In this document: piece by piece, positions 1 through 10,200 of the stretch
How positions within the stretch are numbered: position 1 is the stretch's first letter
How the letters are laid out: each line of letters starts with the position of its first letter
Source of the DNA: CAZJHD01 sp964545855
GTDB lineage: Bacteria > Planctomycetota > UBA1135 > JACQFD01
Direction of reading: 5' to 3'
DNA length: 64,000 nt
Assembly (NCBI GenBank): GCA_964545855.1
Contig: CAZJHD010000011.1
Coordinates: 50,783 to 114,782, forward strand
The notes under the pieces: generated by a model
What the model was told of the DNA's origin: nothing
Database searches by the model: none
Seen by the model: only the letters and a program-made list of their open reading frames with translations
Translations under genes and position numbers: made by a program

Positions 1-501
1 TCGCTCGAGGAGCTGGTCACGGTCCCCATGCTCTCGGCGTCGCTGGTGGGCGGCTGCTACGTGACGATCTACCTCGCTCCGGGCGACTACCACCGGATCC
101 ACTCTCCGGTCGACGGCGACGTCCTCTGGGCGGTCCACCGCCCGGGATCCCTCTGGCCCGTGAACGACGCGGCCGCCGCCGCGATCCGTGACCTGTTCGT
201 CGTGAACGAGCGCCTCGTCACCGTCCTCGAGACGTCGCGCGGCACGGCGGCGCTCGTCAAGGTCGGCGCCTTCAACGTCGGATCGATCCGCGTCGACTAC
301 GACGCGAGGCTCGGGCGAGGCCGTCGCGCGCGGCATCGAGCATTCCCCGTTCCGGCGCACTACACCAAGGGAGCGGAGATTGCCCGGTTCGAGATGGGGT
401 CGACGGTGATCGTCCTTCTGCCGAGGACCTTCGAGCTCCGGAACGGCCTCTCGGCCGGGACACGTCTCCGCTGCGGCGAGCCGATCGCACGCGCCCGCTG
501 A
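1..501 (+). CDS. psd: Phosphatidylserine decarboxylase, C-terminal part (cut by left edge)
   Basis: The open frame runs in from base 1, so the N-terminus lies outside the window; the ATG at 28 is internal. Visible family motifs are YHRIHSP (the histidine motif), VNERL, and MGST at 394-405, equivalent to the LGST site where the proenzyme cleaves itself between Gly and Ser to make the pyruvoyl cofactor. The enzyme converts phosphatidylserine to phosphatidylethanolamine at the inner membrane. The C-terminal end (LRCGEPIARAR) is the normal end of the family. Met in place of the usual Leu before GST is a mild variation. Family assignment is firm; the exact length is unknown. Confidence 0.93.
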   Translation, partial: SLEELVTVPMLSASLVGGCYVTIYLAPGDYHRIHSPVDGDVLWAVHRPGSLWPVNDAAAAAIRDLFVVNERLVTVLETSRGTAALVKVGAFNVGSIRVDYDARLGRGRRARHRAFPVPAHYTKGAEIARFEMGSTVIVLLPRTFELRNGLSAGTRLRCGEPIARAR

Positions 502-531
502 GGAACGGGCCCGGCGCACCTCCCTCCGGCC

Positions 532-1836
532 TCACGCCGACGGCGGAGGCGAGCCCTCGGGCGTCGCTCCCGGTGCGCGGGGCCCCTTTCGGCGGCGCTC
601 GCGGAGGATCGTGATGGCCCGTCGCCAGAGCCTCCCCGAGAGGATCTGCGCGGTGACCGTGTCCTCGCGAGGATCGAAGTTCGCGGCGATGGCTCTCGCG
701 ATCGGACGCGCCGTGCGACCGACGTAGCGCGCGTAGCCGATCTCCTTCACGGCGGCGAGCTGCGCGCGGTAGGGCCTCCAGCCCTGCTCCACCACGATGC
801 GCGTCGCCACGTCGAGTCCCGCCGCGGCGGCCCGGCCCGCCATCCGCGCGCTCGAGACGGCTCCGATCGCGACCGCGTTCGAGACCTCGGCGATGCTGCG
901 TCCCTCACGCTCGGAGACCTCCTCCAGCTCCGCTGCGATCTCCCGGGCTTCCTTCTGGAGGCCCGTCCGTGACTCCTCGGAACGTCCGAGGTCTTCCCGC
1001 ACGCGCGCGACGGTCCGTCGAAGCTCCGGCACGGAGAGCGGAGGCTTGTCGACGTCCGCGTGCAGCCCCGAGGAGGTGCGTTCGAGGACCGCCAGGAGCT
1101 GGTCGATCCCCTCGACGTTCTCCTCGCGCGAGAGCGCGCCGCGAGCCTTCAGCTCCCGGACCACTTCGTCGAGGTACCGCCTCGATCCCTGGGCGACATC
1201 GGAGACCGCCGCCAGGATCCACAGGGGCGACACGTGGAACACGACGAGCGCCGCGGTGTCCACGACGGATCCGACGGCGAGCCGCGCGAACTCGTTGCTG
1301 GTCGCATCCGGGGATCCGCCTTGGACGCGCCCCACACCTTCCGCGAGGATCCGGAGCGACCGTTCCACGGCCGATTGCCAGAGGCGCGTCCGGCGCAGCA
1401 GGGGCGGCACGAGGACGTGCGTCAGCTCCCGCGTGGTCGCGCCCACGGTGCCGAGGACGCTGCGCAGGGATCGCTCCGGCAGGGAGAAGAGGTAGAACGC
1501 CTCGCGGGCCGCTCGCGCCGGGGCCTCGGCCGCACTCGACGCGTCCAGAACGAGGTGCCGGCACCCGTCGCATCGTTCGATCTCCAGAGCGTCCCGGCGC
1601 CTCTTCTCGAGAGGGTCGCCACAGATAGGGCAAGTACGCGAGCTGGCCCCCCCATGCGCCAGGCGAGCGACCCAGCGCCGTCCCTCCTCCGTGAGCGACG
1701 CCTCGGAGAGGCCGATCGCCGAGCAGGCGCTGCACCGCCACTCCATCGCACCGCCGACCGGGACCGACCGGCCGAGCTCCTCCAGGTCGTTCGCACAGAT
1801 CGGACACGGGTGAAGGCGCGCGACGTCGCCGCTCAC
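532..1836 (-). CDS. Double zinc-ribbon protein of unknown function
   Basis: This 434-residue protein starts at GTG 1836, overlapping the upstream stop by 4 bp (GTGA), so the pair is probably translationally coupled. The N-terminus has two four-cysteine zinc ribbons: C11/C14 with C35/C38, and C69/C72 with C89/C92. The rest is mostly helical, with a predicted coiled-coil region rich in Glu/Arg in the second half and a short Ala/Gly-rich amphipathic stretch before a basic, Pro-rich tail. There is no signal peptide. I do not recognise a named family for the C-terminal two thirds. Its partner is a MetH-activation-like protein, so a role linked to corrinoid or C1 metabolism is possible but not shown. 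Confidence 0.75.
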   Translation of the reverse strand: MSGDVARLHPCPICANDLEELGRSVPVGGAMEWRCSACSAIGLSEASLTEEGRRWVARLAHGGASSRTCPICGDPLEKRRRDALEIERCDGCRHLVLDASSAAEAPARAAREAFYLFSLPERSLRSVLGTVGATTRELTHVLVPPLLRRTRLWQSAVERSLRILAEGVGRVQGGSPDATSNEFARLAVGSVVDTAALVVFHVSPLWILAAVSDVAQGSRRYLDEVVRELKARGALSREENVEGIDQLLAVLERTSSGLHADVDKPPLSVPELRRTVARVREDLGRSEESRTGLQKEAREIAAELEEVSEREGRSIAEVSNAVAIGAVSSARMAGRAAAAGLDVATRIVVEQGWRPYRAQLAAVKEIGYARYVGRTARPIARAIAANFDPREDTVTAQILSGRLWRRAITILRERRRKGPRAPGATPEGSPPPSA

Positions 1837-2537
1837 GACGTCAGCTCCTCGATCGCGAGCGCCGGCAGCCGCCGATAGGCGCAGTTCGCCATGGCGCAGT
1901 ACCGACATCCCAGCTCGGGGCTCGCCGCCGAGAGATGCCGGCCCAGGGGAATGCCGAAGGAAACCGTCTTGCGCGGCGTCATCACGCTCGCCTCGTTCAG
2001 CTCGATCCCGAGGGGCCGGTCTCCGAGTCGCGCGAAGAGAGCCTGCTGCTGCTCGATCGGCCACGCGTCGTAGCCCGGCGAGAGCCTGCGCCCGGAGACG
2101 AGCCCCCGCGACTCCGCCTCCTCGCAGACGCGCGCGTTCGCGTGCACCGCCGCCGCCTCCACGGCGGCCGAGCCGTAGGCGTCGAGCACGAGCGCGAGCG
2201 TCCACTCCCGAGCCTCCACCAGCCGATCCGCGTGCTCCTCCAGGGCCGCGCCCGCCGTCGCGACGCCGAGCACCAGCGCGTCGGCCTTCGCGAAGATCGC
2301 GTCTCTCCCGAAGGCGCCGGGATCCGCGACCTCCCGGAGGAGGACCTCCGTGTGGAGGAGCGCACCGGCCAAGTCTCGCGCCGCCTGCAGGACTCCCATC
2401 ATGGGCCGAGCGATCCGCGTGGTTCCCGGGCGATGGCCGAGCAGCCGGAGGACCTCCTCCTCGCGGGGCAGCTCCCCGATCTCGAATCGCTGCAGGGCTC
2501 CCGGGGGCGAGGAGCGGATCGGATCGATGGTCGCCAT
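1833..2537 (-). CDS. Vitamin B12-dependent methionine synthase activation-domain-like protein
   Basis: This 234-residue protein matches the pattern of the stand-alone MetH activation domain: LDAYGSAAVEA in the middle, then RRLSPGYDAWPIEQQ and NEASVMTPRKTVSFGIPLG. In MetH this domain binds S-adenosylmethionine and supports reductive reactivation of cob(II)alamin. The C-terminus adds a cysteine cluster (C211, C214, C219 in CRYCAMANCAYRR), a pattern suggestive of a metal or Fe-S site. No corrinoid-binding or homocysteine domain is attached, so it is a separate accessory protein rather than MetH. It lies first in a two-gene operon with the zinc-ribbon protein. The exact partner enzyme is not in the window. 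Confidence 0.8.
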   Translation of the reverse strand: MATIDPIRSSPPGALQRFEIGELPREEEVLRLLGHRPGTTRIARPMMGVLQAARDLAGALLHTEVLLREVADPGAFGRDAIFAKADALVLGVATAGAALEEHADRLVEAREWTLALVLDAYGSAAVEAAAVHANARVCEEAESRGLVSGRRLSPGYDAWPIEQQQALFARLGDRPLGIELNEASVMTPRKTVSFGIPLGRHLSAASPELGCRYCAMANCAYRRLPALAIEELTS

Positions 2538-2644
2538 GGCCTTCGACGCGCAGGCTACTCCTCGGGCTCCTCGATCGCGCTGCGAGACGGCGCCGAGCCG
2601 TACGGTCGTGGACCGGGGCGGGGCGGGGCGTCACGCTTCCGACG

Positions 2645-3250
2645 ATGGCTCGAACTTCTCCCGATCCCGCGCTCGTCGCGGCCTTCGTCGCCGCCGTCGT
2701 CGGGGACGCGCCCGCGACGGCGCGCGCCCTGCGCCGAGGCTTCCGCTCGGGGCTCCCTCTCGCGCGCGCCACGGAGGCGATGCGCATGGTCCACCTCTTC
2801 GCGGGGTTCCCCCGAGCCCTCTCGGCGCTGGAGGCCCTCCGCGCCGCCCGCAGCCGGCGGTCGTCCGCGTCTTCCGTCGATCGTGCGAGGCCCGAGGCGG
2901 GACGGCGCGCCTTCGAGCGGATCTACGGGCTGCAGGCGGACCCGGTTCGGCGGCTGCTGCGCGATCTCGACCCCTGCGTGGCCCGGTGGATCCGCGACCA
3001 CGCCTACGGTCGAGTGCTCTCTCGGCCCGGCCTACCGCTGCGAGACCGGGAGTGCCTGGCCGTCGCCGCCCTCGTCGCGACGCACCAGGAGAAGCAGCTC
3101 GTCTCCCATGTCCGAGGCGCGGAGCGGAGCGGCGCATCCGTCCGCGCGATCCTCGCGTGCGCACGGGCGGGCGCGCGGCGTCTGCCTCGGGCCTCGCGGG
3201 CTCGTCTCCTCGCGACCGTTGAGCGCTCTCTTTCGTCGAGCTCCGCCTGA
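2645..3250 (+). CDS. Carboxymuconolactone decarboxylase / AhpD-like family protein
   Basis: This 201-residue protein has the CMD-family core around residues 125-170: AYGRVLSRPGLPLRDRECL followed by VAALVATHQEKQLVSHVRGA. In this all-helical family, members with a CxxC motif are peroxidase partners and members without it are decarboxylase-like. Here the CxxC is absent, so a redox role is not supported. The start ATG at 2645 lies 107 bp from the divergent MetH-activation-like gene, so both may share this control region. The substrate cannot be inferred. Confidence 0.8.
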   Translation: MARTSPDPALVAAFVAAVVGDAPATARALRRGFRSGLPLARATEAMRMVHLFAGFPRALSALEALRAARSRRSSASSVDRARPEAGRRAFERIYGLQADPVRRLLRDLDPCVARWIRDHAYGRVLSRPGLPLRDRECLAVAALVATHQEKQLVSHVRGAERSGASVRAILACARAGARRLPRASRARLLATVERSLSSSSA

Positions 3251-3292
3251 AGCCTCGGGCGGACGGCGCAAAGCGAAAACCTTTCCGGTCGA

Positions 3293-3321
3293 TTGGGCCG
3301 CACACGAGGCCCCCGTAGGTT
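3293..3321 (+). promoter_or_regulatory. Predicted housekeeping promoter of the prepilin operon
   Basis: TTGGGC (3293-3298) and TAGGTT (3316-3321) are separated by exactly 17 bp and sit 30 bp before the chosen ATG at 3352. A GGGGAG ribosome-binding site follows at 3338-3343. This is a pattern match only. Confidence 0.45.
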
Positions 3322-3351
3322 CTGGGCGTGTACGCACGGGGAGCTGCGGAA

Positions 3352-4260
3352 ATGGAGATGGAACACCGAATCGGCCACGACTTCTGTCGACGGGGCGGCG
3401 CGGGCCGAGCGCGAGCTCGCAGCCGGCCGCGAGCCGGCTTCTCGATCGTCGAGCTCCTGGTCTCGATCGCCGTGCTCTCCCTCGGCGTCGTCGCCGCCTA
3501 CGCGGCCCAGCTGAGCGCGACGTCGCTCGGCGCGTCTGCCCGCGAGCAGGACGTCGCGACCTACGCCGCCAACTCCGCCATCGAGATGGTGACCGCTCGA
3601 CCCTTCGCCGAGATGATCGATCCCGATCCGGTGCAGGGGACGATCGACACGGACGACCTGGCGGCCTTCCAGCCGCCCTACGATCCGCGTGGCTTCGCCG
3701 TGTACGGCGACGCGCCCCAGACCTATCCGGACGCGCCGACGAAGGACTACGTCACGCCCGATCCGGGCCTCTACGGCAAGGTCCTCGATTTCGGCGCCCG
3801 CATCTGGGAGCCGGTGCAGACCGACACGCTGAAGCTCGATCCCGCGACGGGAGTCGCCTACAAGCTCTACGCGATGGGGAGCCTGCAGCGCCCGAAGGTC
3901 CTCGTCTGGTTCGAGCCGCGGCCCACGAAGCTGAACGGCGGCACCGGCGCGAACGAGAGCAGCGTGCAGAAGGCGAACGCCCTCGGATACTCGAAGCTCA
4001 TGCCGAAGCTCTCCGATCCGGGCGACGAGAACTCGGCGATGCCGACTTCGGTCGTGACGGCGATCGGCTGGTTCCCGGTTCGGTCGGATCACTCCGATCC
4101 AGAGCTCGTCGACTTCAACCCGCTCCTGCTGTTCCTGCCGCCCGCAGACGATGGCGGCACCTTCACGGCAGCCGAGATCGCAACGCTCCGCCAGCGCCGC
4201 GACGACCTGAAGGAGCGGGGTCTCCGCATGATCGTGTCGCGCACCATGGTGAAGCAGTGA
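3352..4260 (+). CDS. Type IV prepilin-like protein (PilV-type minor pilin)
   Basis: This 302-residue protein has a basic leader followed by a class III prepilin motif, G|FSIVELLVSIAVLSLG, with Glu at +5 and then a hydrophobic helix, so it should be cut and N-methylated by a prepilin peptidase. I chose ATG 3352 over GTG 3328 because GGGGAG lies 8 bp upstream. The rest is a periplasmic globular domain without a recognised fold. It is the first of three tandem pseudopilin-type genes, resembling pilV-pilW-pilX modules that form the tip of a type IV pilus or type II secretion pseudopilus. Confidence 0.8.
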   Translation: MEMEHRIGHDFCRRGGAGRARARSRPRAGFSIVELLVSIAVLSLGVVAAYAAQLSATSLGASAREQDVATYAANSAIEMVTARPFAEMIDPDPVQGTIDTDDLAAFQPPYDPRGFAVYGDAPQTYPDAPTKDYVTPDPGLYGKVLDFGARIWEPVQTDTLKLDPATGVAYKLYAMGSLQRPKVLVWFEPRPTKLNGGTGANESSVQKANALGYSKLMPKLSDPGDENSAMPTSVVTAIGWFPVRSDHSDPELVDFNPLLLFLPPADDGGTFTAAEIATLRQRRDDLKERGLRMIVSRTMVKQ

Positions 4261-5108
4261 AGCTCGCTCTCCGCTCCGCGCGACGGCTCGCTGGCACGGC
4301 CGCCGGCTTCTCGGTCGTCGAGGCCATGATCGTGGCGACCGTCTTCGTCCTGATCGCCATGTCGATCTACGGGACGCTCACGAGCCTCACGAAGCTGCAG
4401 GGGTCGACGGACTCCAACGTGAAGCTCCAGATCGAAGGGCAGAAGGCCCTGAACGCGATCATCCGCGAGCTGCGCACCGCGGGCTTCTACCGGCCCAACC
4501 CGGATCAGACCCTGTCCCCCTACGGGACGGGCCTCTGGTCGACCGCACCGTGGGACGATCCGCACACGAGCTGGGACGTGCCGTACCTCTTCGCCGACGA
4601 AGGCGCTCCGGCCGGAGTCTTCGGTCCCCTCGCCCACGAGCCAGCGCAGCACTCGGCGCTCCCGACGGACGAGGAGTTCCAGGCCACGCGCGAGATGTGC
4701 TTCGTCCCGCTGCAGCCCATCGTGAATCCGGCGGGCGCGGCCCCCGTGATCGCGTCCGTGAACTGGAGCGTGTCGGGTCTGGGCGCGCAGTCGGCCGTCG
4801 TCATGCCGATCCAATGGCAGCTCGTCTCCTACGAGCTGCACACGGCACCCAACGCCGACTACAACGAGCTCCGGCGCGTCACGCGCAGCGTGACGCAGGC
4901 CGGCGGGGCGAATGTGATCGGACCGATCGTCTCGAGCACCGTGCTCGCGAACTTCGTCGAGGCCGCTCGCTTCGACACCGCTCAGACCGATGCATCGCTG
5001 ACGCTCAACACGGTCAAGATCACGATCTGGCTCCGCAAGAACGCACCATCGGGCTTGGTGATGAAGGCGAAGGTGACTTCGCGAGTGAAGCTCAGGAACA
5101 GCATCTGA
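4257..5108 (+). CDS. Type IV prepilin-like protein (PilW-type minor pilin)
   Basis: This 283-residue protein starts at GTG 4257, overlapping the previous stop by 4 bp. The prepilin motif is G|FSVVEAMIVATVFVLIAMS, with Glu at +5, followed by a helical stretch (QIEGQKALNAIIRELRTAG) typical of PilW-like proteins. It is probably an inner-membrane pilus or pseudopilus subunit. It lies second in a three-gene operon and is translationally coupled to its neighbour. The assembly ATPase, secretin and peptidase genes are not in this window. Confidence 0.8.
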   Translation: MKLALRSARRLAGTAAGFSVVEAMIVATVFVLIAMSIYGTLTSLTKLQGSTDSNVKLQIEGQKALNAIIRELRTAGFYRPNPDQTLSPYGTGLWSTAPWDDPHTSWDVPYLFADEGAPAGVFGPLAHEPAQHSALPTDEEFQATREMCFVPLQPIVNPAGAAPVIASVNWSVSGLGAQSAVVMPIQWQLVSYELHTAPNADYNELRRVTRSVTQAGGANVIGPIVSSTVLANFVEAARFDTAQTDASLTLNTVKITIWLRKNAPSGLVMKAKVTSRVKLRNSI

Positions 5109-5177
5109 ATGTCGTCGATTCGATCGGCGCGGGGAAACGCCGCTCGAGCGACCCAACGGGGACCGCAGGGAGAGATC

Positions 5178-7205
5178 ATGCAAGCGAACGTTCGTTCTCG
5201 ACACGCGAAGGGCACTCGAACCGATCGGGGATCGGTCCTCGTGCTCTCGCTCGTCATCCTCATCGTCGTGGCCGGCTTCACGGCCGCCCTCCTGACGGTC
5301 GCCGTCTCGAGCCAAACGACGGCGACCATCAACGCGAAACGGCTCACCGCCCAGGGCCTCGCCGAGGGCGCCGTGGAAGTCGGCAAGCAGTGGGTCCAGA
5401 CGAGCTGGGCCAACCAAGCGACGGCGGCCATCCAGGCGAAGGCCGTGACGGATCCTTCGCAGCTGTCCAATGCCGCGGCCTGGACCAACGTCAGCGTCGG
5501 GGGCGAGACCGCGCGCTACGCGCTGCTCTCGATCCCTCCGAACATGAATCCCGCGCCCCTCGCTGCCTCGCCGGTGCAGGTGACGCCCGACGGCCAGGGC
5601 TGGTGGGTCGACGGCACGGACGGCGTGCGCACCTTCCACTACCTCTACTCGGTCTACGGCCGCGCCGAGTACACACCCAAGCTGAGCGCGGGCGACTCGA
5701 AGTCGGTCGTCGCCGCCATGTCGAAGGTCGTCGAGGCCCAGGTGACGCCGCTGTTCCAATACGCGGTGTTCTACAACTCCGATCTCGAGATCCTGCCCGG
5801 GCCGAACATGACGCTCACGGGCAGGGTTCACTCGAACCGGGACATGTATCTCGGGACCGGTGCGACGCTCACCTTCGACACGGACTACGTCCGCGCCGTG
5901 GGCAAGATCTACCGCAAGAGGAAGAACGACGGCACTCCCTCGACGGGCGTGGTGCTGGTGAAGAACCTCGCCAACATGAACGACGGGAATCCCGCGAACG
6001 ACTTCATGTTCCGCCTTCCGAACGGAGCCGTCGTTTCCTCGAAGATGTTCTCCAAGACCGAGATGGCCTCCCTGGGAGTCAACACTCCCTCGGGATTCGA
6101 CTCGACCTTCGGCGGCTTCGATACCAACGCGAACGGCACGCTCACCGACACGGGCGACTGGAAGCCCTGGGGCACCCAGTCGATGAGCTTCTGGGGCGGC
6201 ACGGTGCAGTCGAGCGACATGGACGTGCCGAAGGCGGAACCGCCGCAGCAGAACCTCTCGATCGACGCCTACGCGCTCACGCTGGGCGGCGACTTCGTCT
6301 CCGACGGCCTCGGCGGGTACGTCCCGGTCGCAGCGGGCTCCGGGACCCACAAGAAGGGATTCTTCCACCAGAGCGCGGGTCTCGCGATCGTCAACGGTGT
6401 CCCCAAGACTCCCGACGGAACGAACGTCGCCGCATGCCTGCTGGCCGGGACGCTCAGCACCGCGTACGTCTACGACGCGCGCGAAGGCATGTCCGTCCCC
6501 CAGACGAAGATCGACGTCGAGAAGCTGAAGCTCAGCATGGAGCAGACGGGCCTCGGCGGCGCGGCACTCGCGGCGCAGAACGCCCTCAAGGGATCGTGGA
6601 ACGGCCTCGTCTACGCGACGCAGTCGAACGCCACACCGTCGGCCGTGAAGGGAATCCACCTCGTGAACGGCTCCGAGCTCCCGAACAGCCCAACGGGCGA
6701 GAAGATCGGCCTCACGGTGGCGACCGATCTCCCGATCTACATCCAGGGCGACTACAACACGAAGGTGAACGGCGTCGCGTCGCCCACGAACGACCCGGCC
6801 TATCGCAAGCCGGCGGCCGTCATCGCGGACGCCGTGAACCTGCTCTCCAACAACTGGACGGGATCGAAGTCGGCGGGAAGCTCGCTCCCGACGGCAGGCA
6901 ACACGACGTTCAATACCGCGATGATCGCCGGCAACAGCGATTCGATCCCGGGCTCGCTCTACAACGGCGGACTCGAGAACCTTCCGCGCTTCCACGAGAA
7001 CTGGTCCGGCAAGAATGCCGTGATCGCGGGATCCTTCGTGAATCTGTGGAAGTCGAAGATCGCCAAGAAGCCCTGGGTCTACGGCTCGCCCATCTACACG
7101 GCGCCGAACCGCATCTGGGACTTCGACTCCAACTACAAGAGCTACGCGAAGCTCCCGCCCTTCACGCCGCTCGCCGTCGACGTGACCGACGTGGTGACGC
7201 AGTAG
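5178..7205 (+). CDS. PilX-like pilus assembly protein with large C-terminal domain
   Basis: This 675-residue protein has a basic N-terminus, then a hydrophobic helix (GSVLVLSLVILIVVAGFTAA) lacking the strict GFxxxE prepilin site, as in PilX-type proteins, and AQGLAEGAVEVG, which resembles the PilX N-terminal helix. ATG 5178 is preferred over ATG 5109 because AGGGAG lies at 5167-5172. The remaining ~600 residues are Gly/Ser/Asn-rich and likely exported; 'NMTLTGRVHSNRDMYLG' resembles the DUF4900/PilX-associated region. It closes the prepilin operon and is followed by two hairpins. Confidence 0.7.
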   Translation: MQANVRSRHAKGTRTDRGSVLVLSLVILIVVAGFTAALLTVAVSSQTTATINAKRLTAQGLAEGAVEVGKQWVQTSWANQATAAIQAKAVTDPSQLSNAAAWTNVSVGGETARYALLSIPPNMNPAPLAASPVQVTPDGQGWWVDGTDGVRTFHYLYSVYGRAEYTPKLSAGDSKSVVAAMSKVVEAQVTPLFQYAVFYNSDLEILPGPNMTLTGRVHSNRDMYLGTGATLTFDTDYVRAVGKIYRKRKNDGTPSTGVVLVKNLANMNDGNPANDFMFRLPNGAVVSSKMFSKTEMASLGVNTPSGFDSTFGGFDTNANGTLTDTGDWKPWGTQSMSFWGGTVQSSDMDVPKAEPPQQNLSIDAYALTLGGDFVSDGLGGYVPVAAGSGTHKKGFFHQSAGLAIVNGVPKTPDGTNVAACLLAGTLSTAYVYDAREGMSVPQTKIDVEKLKLSMEQTGLGGAALAAQNALKGSWNGLVYATQSNATPSAVKGIHLVNGSELPNSPTGEKIGLTVATDLPIYIQGDYNTKVNGVASPTNDPAYRKPAAVIADAVNLLSNNWTGSKSAGSSLPTAGNTTFNTAMIAGNSDSIPGSLYNGGLENLPRFHENWSGKNAVIAGSFVNLWKSKIAKKPWVYGSPIYTAPNRIWDFDSNYKSYAKLPPFTPLAVDVTDVVTQ

Positions 7206-7215
7206 CACCCATCCC

Positions 7216-7277
7216 GCCGGGTTCCCCACCCGGCACCTTCTCGACGGGCCGCGCGCCGGAAATGGTGCGCGGCCCGT
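7216..7277. terminator. Two hairpins between convergent genes, probable bidirectional terminator
   Basis: GCCGGGT-TCCCC-ACCCGGC (7216-7234) is a perfect 7-bp stem. At 7244-7277 an 11-bp perfect stem (ACGGGCCGCGC with its complement) is extended by three more pairs around a GGAAAT loop. There is no T-run, as expected at this G+C. They sit between the prepilin operon (plus) and the kinase operon (minus). Confidence 0.6.
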
Positions 7278-7297
7278 TCCCGTTCCGCCCCCGATCG

Positions 7298-10200
7298 TCA
7301 GCGTGGAAGGGCGACCCCTTCGACGGAGAGCGAGCGCAGGAGGATCGCCCCGGTGCAGCGGAGTTCGCACGCATCGCCCGCGACCGCCGCGTCGAGGCTC
7401 GCCACGGCCGCCCCGTCCACCCTCAGGACCGCGCTGCGTCCGTCTTCGGACACGTCGAGCGACAGATCGTGCGTTCCACCGCGCAGGAACCCCGAGGACC
7501 GACGGAAGCCCGGCTCCCAGTGGCGCGGCCAGGGCGCCAGGTCGAGCACCTCGGCGCCGCCGGAGATCAGCTGCGCCGACCAGGGGCCTCCGCCGGACGC
7601 ACGGTGGATCGCGCCGGTGCGTCCGAAGGCCGTGAGACCGTGCACGAGCAGGGACACCGGGTCCGACTCGTAGGGAAGGCTCGACCGAGCCGTGAAGCGC
7701 ACGGGACCGCGACCCATCGCCGGCAGCGGGAATCGGAGTGCGGGGGCGCGCCCGAGCCTCGACGCATCCTCCAGCGCCGCTCCCTCGCACTGGATCCCCG
7801 CCGCGGTGCGCCGCCAGCCCTTCGGCACCTCGAGTCCGCTCGGCCCCGGCCCCGCCGCCAGGTCGTAGTCGAGCCGGAGCCGCCCATCGGGAAGCTCCGA
7901 CGCGCGCGCGCCGGGGAAGGCGCCCGCGAGCGCTCTCCTCCTCTGGTGCGCGCGCCAGAGGACCTCGAACTCCTCGATCTCGCGATCGAGATCCGCCACG
8001 CGCGGATCTCCGACGTCGAAGCCCACGGCCTCCGTGCGCACCCGCTCGTACTCCGCGCGCGCCTGCTCCATCTCGCCGATGCGCGTCAGCTCGCGCGCAC
8101 GATCGAGCGTCGCGCGGTAGAGGCGCTCCCGCTCCGAGCCAGAGCCTTGGGAGAGCAGCCGGAGGGCGCTCACGTCGGACAGCGCGAACGCCGCGAGCTC
8201 GGCCTCGGACGCGGAGGCTTCCGGGTCGAGGCGCGCCGCGGCGAACCGGGCCTGCGCGCGATCGAGTTGCCCCTCGGCCATCCAGAGGAGGCCGAGCTCG
8301 AGCCGCGCGCGGGGCCCCGACTCGGCCGCGACGAGAGTCTCGATCTCCCCGAGCGCGAGCGCCGAGAAGCGGACCTCCGGGATCGCACCGTCCGCGAGCG
8401 TGCCGAGCCAGTCGTCCGCGAGGGACTCCGTCGAGACGAGACGGCCCGACGCGATCGCCCCCGATCGGAGCGAGAGGTTCACGCGCGTTCCCACGCGCCG
8501 CGCGAGCTCGCGGCCCGCGCGAGCCCGCAGCCCGGCCAGGGCGTCGGCGTACCCGATGCGTCGATCGAGCCTCGCGCGCACGGCCGCCAGCTCCGGACGC
8601 TCGCGCTCGCTGCGCCAGACTTGCGAGGCGGTGACGTACTGCCGCTCCCGCATGCGCGCCCAAGTGCGCGCCTCGAGCACCTCGAACTCGCGCAGCGTGC
8701 GCTGCTCCTCGGCCTTGCGGTCGAGGGACGCGAGGGAGTCGTGCAGGTCCTTCGCGAGACCTCCCGGATCGGGAACGACTTCGAGGGGCCACTGCTGGCG
8801 CACGTAGCCCATCTCGCGGAAGACCGTCTCGGCCTCGTCGGCGAACTCGCTCGCCGTCGCCGAGCGCGTTCCCTCGGTGACGCCTCGACGCAGGAGCTCG
8901 AACTCCGCCTGGAGCCGCGCCGTGATCCGCCGCCCCCGCTCCGCCGCCTCCTGGAGGACGCGCGATCGGATCGACGCCAGCTCGCCCCGGATCCGCTCGG
9001 CGACGGAGTCGCGGGAGATGTCCGGCAGCCTGCGCGGAGCGTCGCCCTGCGGAGTCATGAGCCGGCTCGGCGCGTCGGCGAGGCGCACGAGCGCGTCGGC
9101 GAATCGTCCCTCCTCCACGTGCTGCTGCACGCGCGAAGACTCCTCCTCGAGGAATGCCGGGAGCATCGCGAGGATCGCGGCCTCGGCGGCGGCGACCTCC
9201 TGGCGCAGGTCGCGGCGCTTCGTGTCGAGATAGCGCTCGAAGCGGATCGCGAAGGGGCCCGGCAGGAGCTCGGCTCGACGGTCGAAGGCCTCGCGCACGC
9301 GGCGCGGAAACTCGGTCTCGAGCTGGGTCCATGCTTCGTCGAGCCGGCGCTCCGCGATCCCGGCCGCGAGATCCCGGTCGATCTCGCGCTCGAGACCGTC
9401 GAAGGCCGCGGAGATCGCCTCTCCGATCGTCGTCTGCAGCGCCGTCGCCCGCAGGCGCCCCGCGTCTTCGAAGGCGCCCGACGCCAGCAGGGCGTCGACC
9501 CGCGCCCATCGGTCCGCGAGCGCGGCCGGCGAGCCGTCCGCGTCCGTCTCGAGGCGCCCGAGCTCCTCGGCGGCGGCCCGCGCCGCCGGACTCGGTGCAT
9601 TCGACCCGAAGAGGCCGAGGCCCGCGCCGGCGAGCAGGACGAGGGTGGCGACCACGACGAGCCCCGCGCCCGACGCGAGCCCGACGCGAAGCCGAAGGCG
9701 AGCGCGCGGATTCACGTCGAAGACGCTGACGGAGGGCCGTTCGTGGCGACGCACGCGCTCCAGGTCGCGAATGACTTCGTCGGGCGTCTGGTAGCGGCGG
9801 GCGGGATCCTTCGCCAGCAACCGCAGCAGGCAGAGCTCGAGGTTTCGGCTGAGGGGCACGTCGGCCGGCACCTGCGCGACGGACGACGCGTCGAGCACCT
9901 GCGAGAGCACGCCGCCCACGGTCTCGGCGTCGAAGGGAGGCCGCCCCGTCGCGACGTGGAAGAGCGTGGCGCCGAGCGAGTAGAGGTCGCTCCGCGTGTC
10001 CGCCGTGACGGGATCGCGCGCCTGCTCGGGGCTCACGTAGTGCGGCGTGCCGAGGGTGGTGCCCTCCTTCGTGACGCTGGAGTCGTCCGGACGCCGCGCG
10101 AGCCCGAGGTCCGCGAGCTTCAGCGTGCCGTCCTTCGCGAGGAGGAGGTTGCCGGGCTTGATGTCCCGGTGGACGACGCCGAGCCGGTAGGCGTGGTCGA

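Noticed and set aside
4089..9509. 1806-codon minus-strand open frame, and a 2207-codon plus-strand frame at 4550-11173
   Set aside because: They run antisense to or across well-supported genes (prepilins, kinase operon) and have the Arg/Gly/Ala/His-rich composition of shadow frames in GC-rich DNA.
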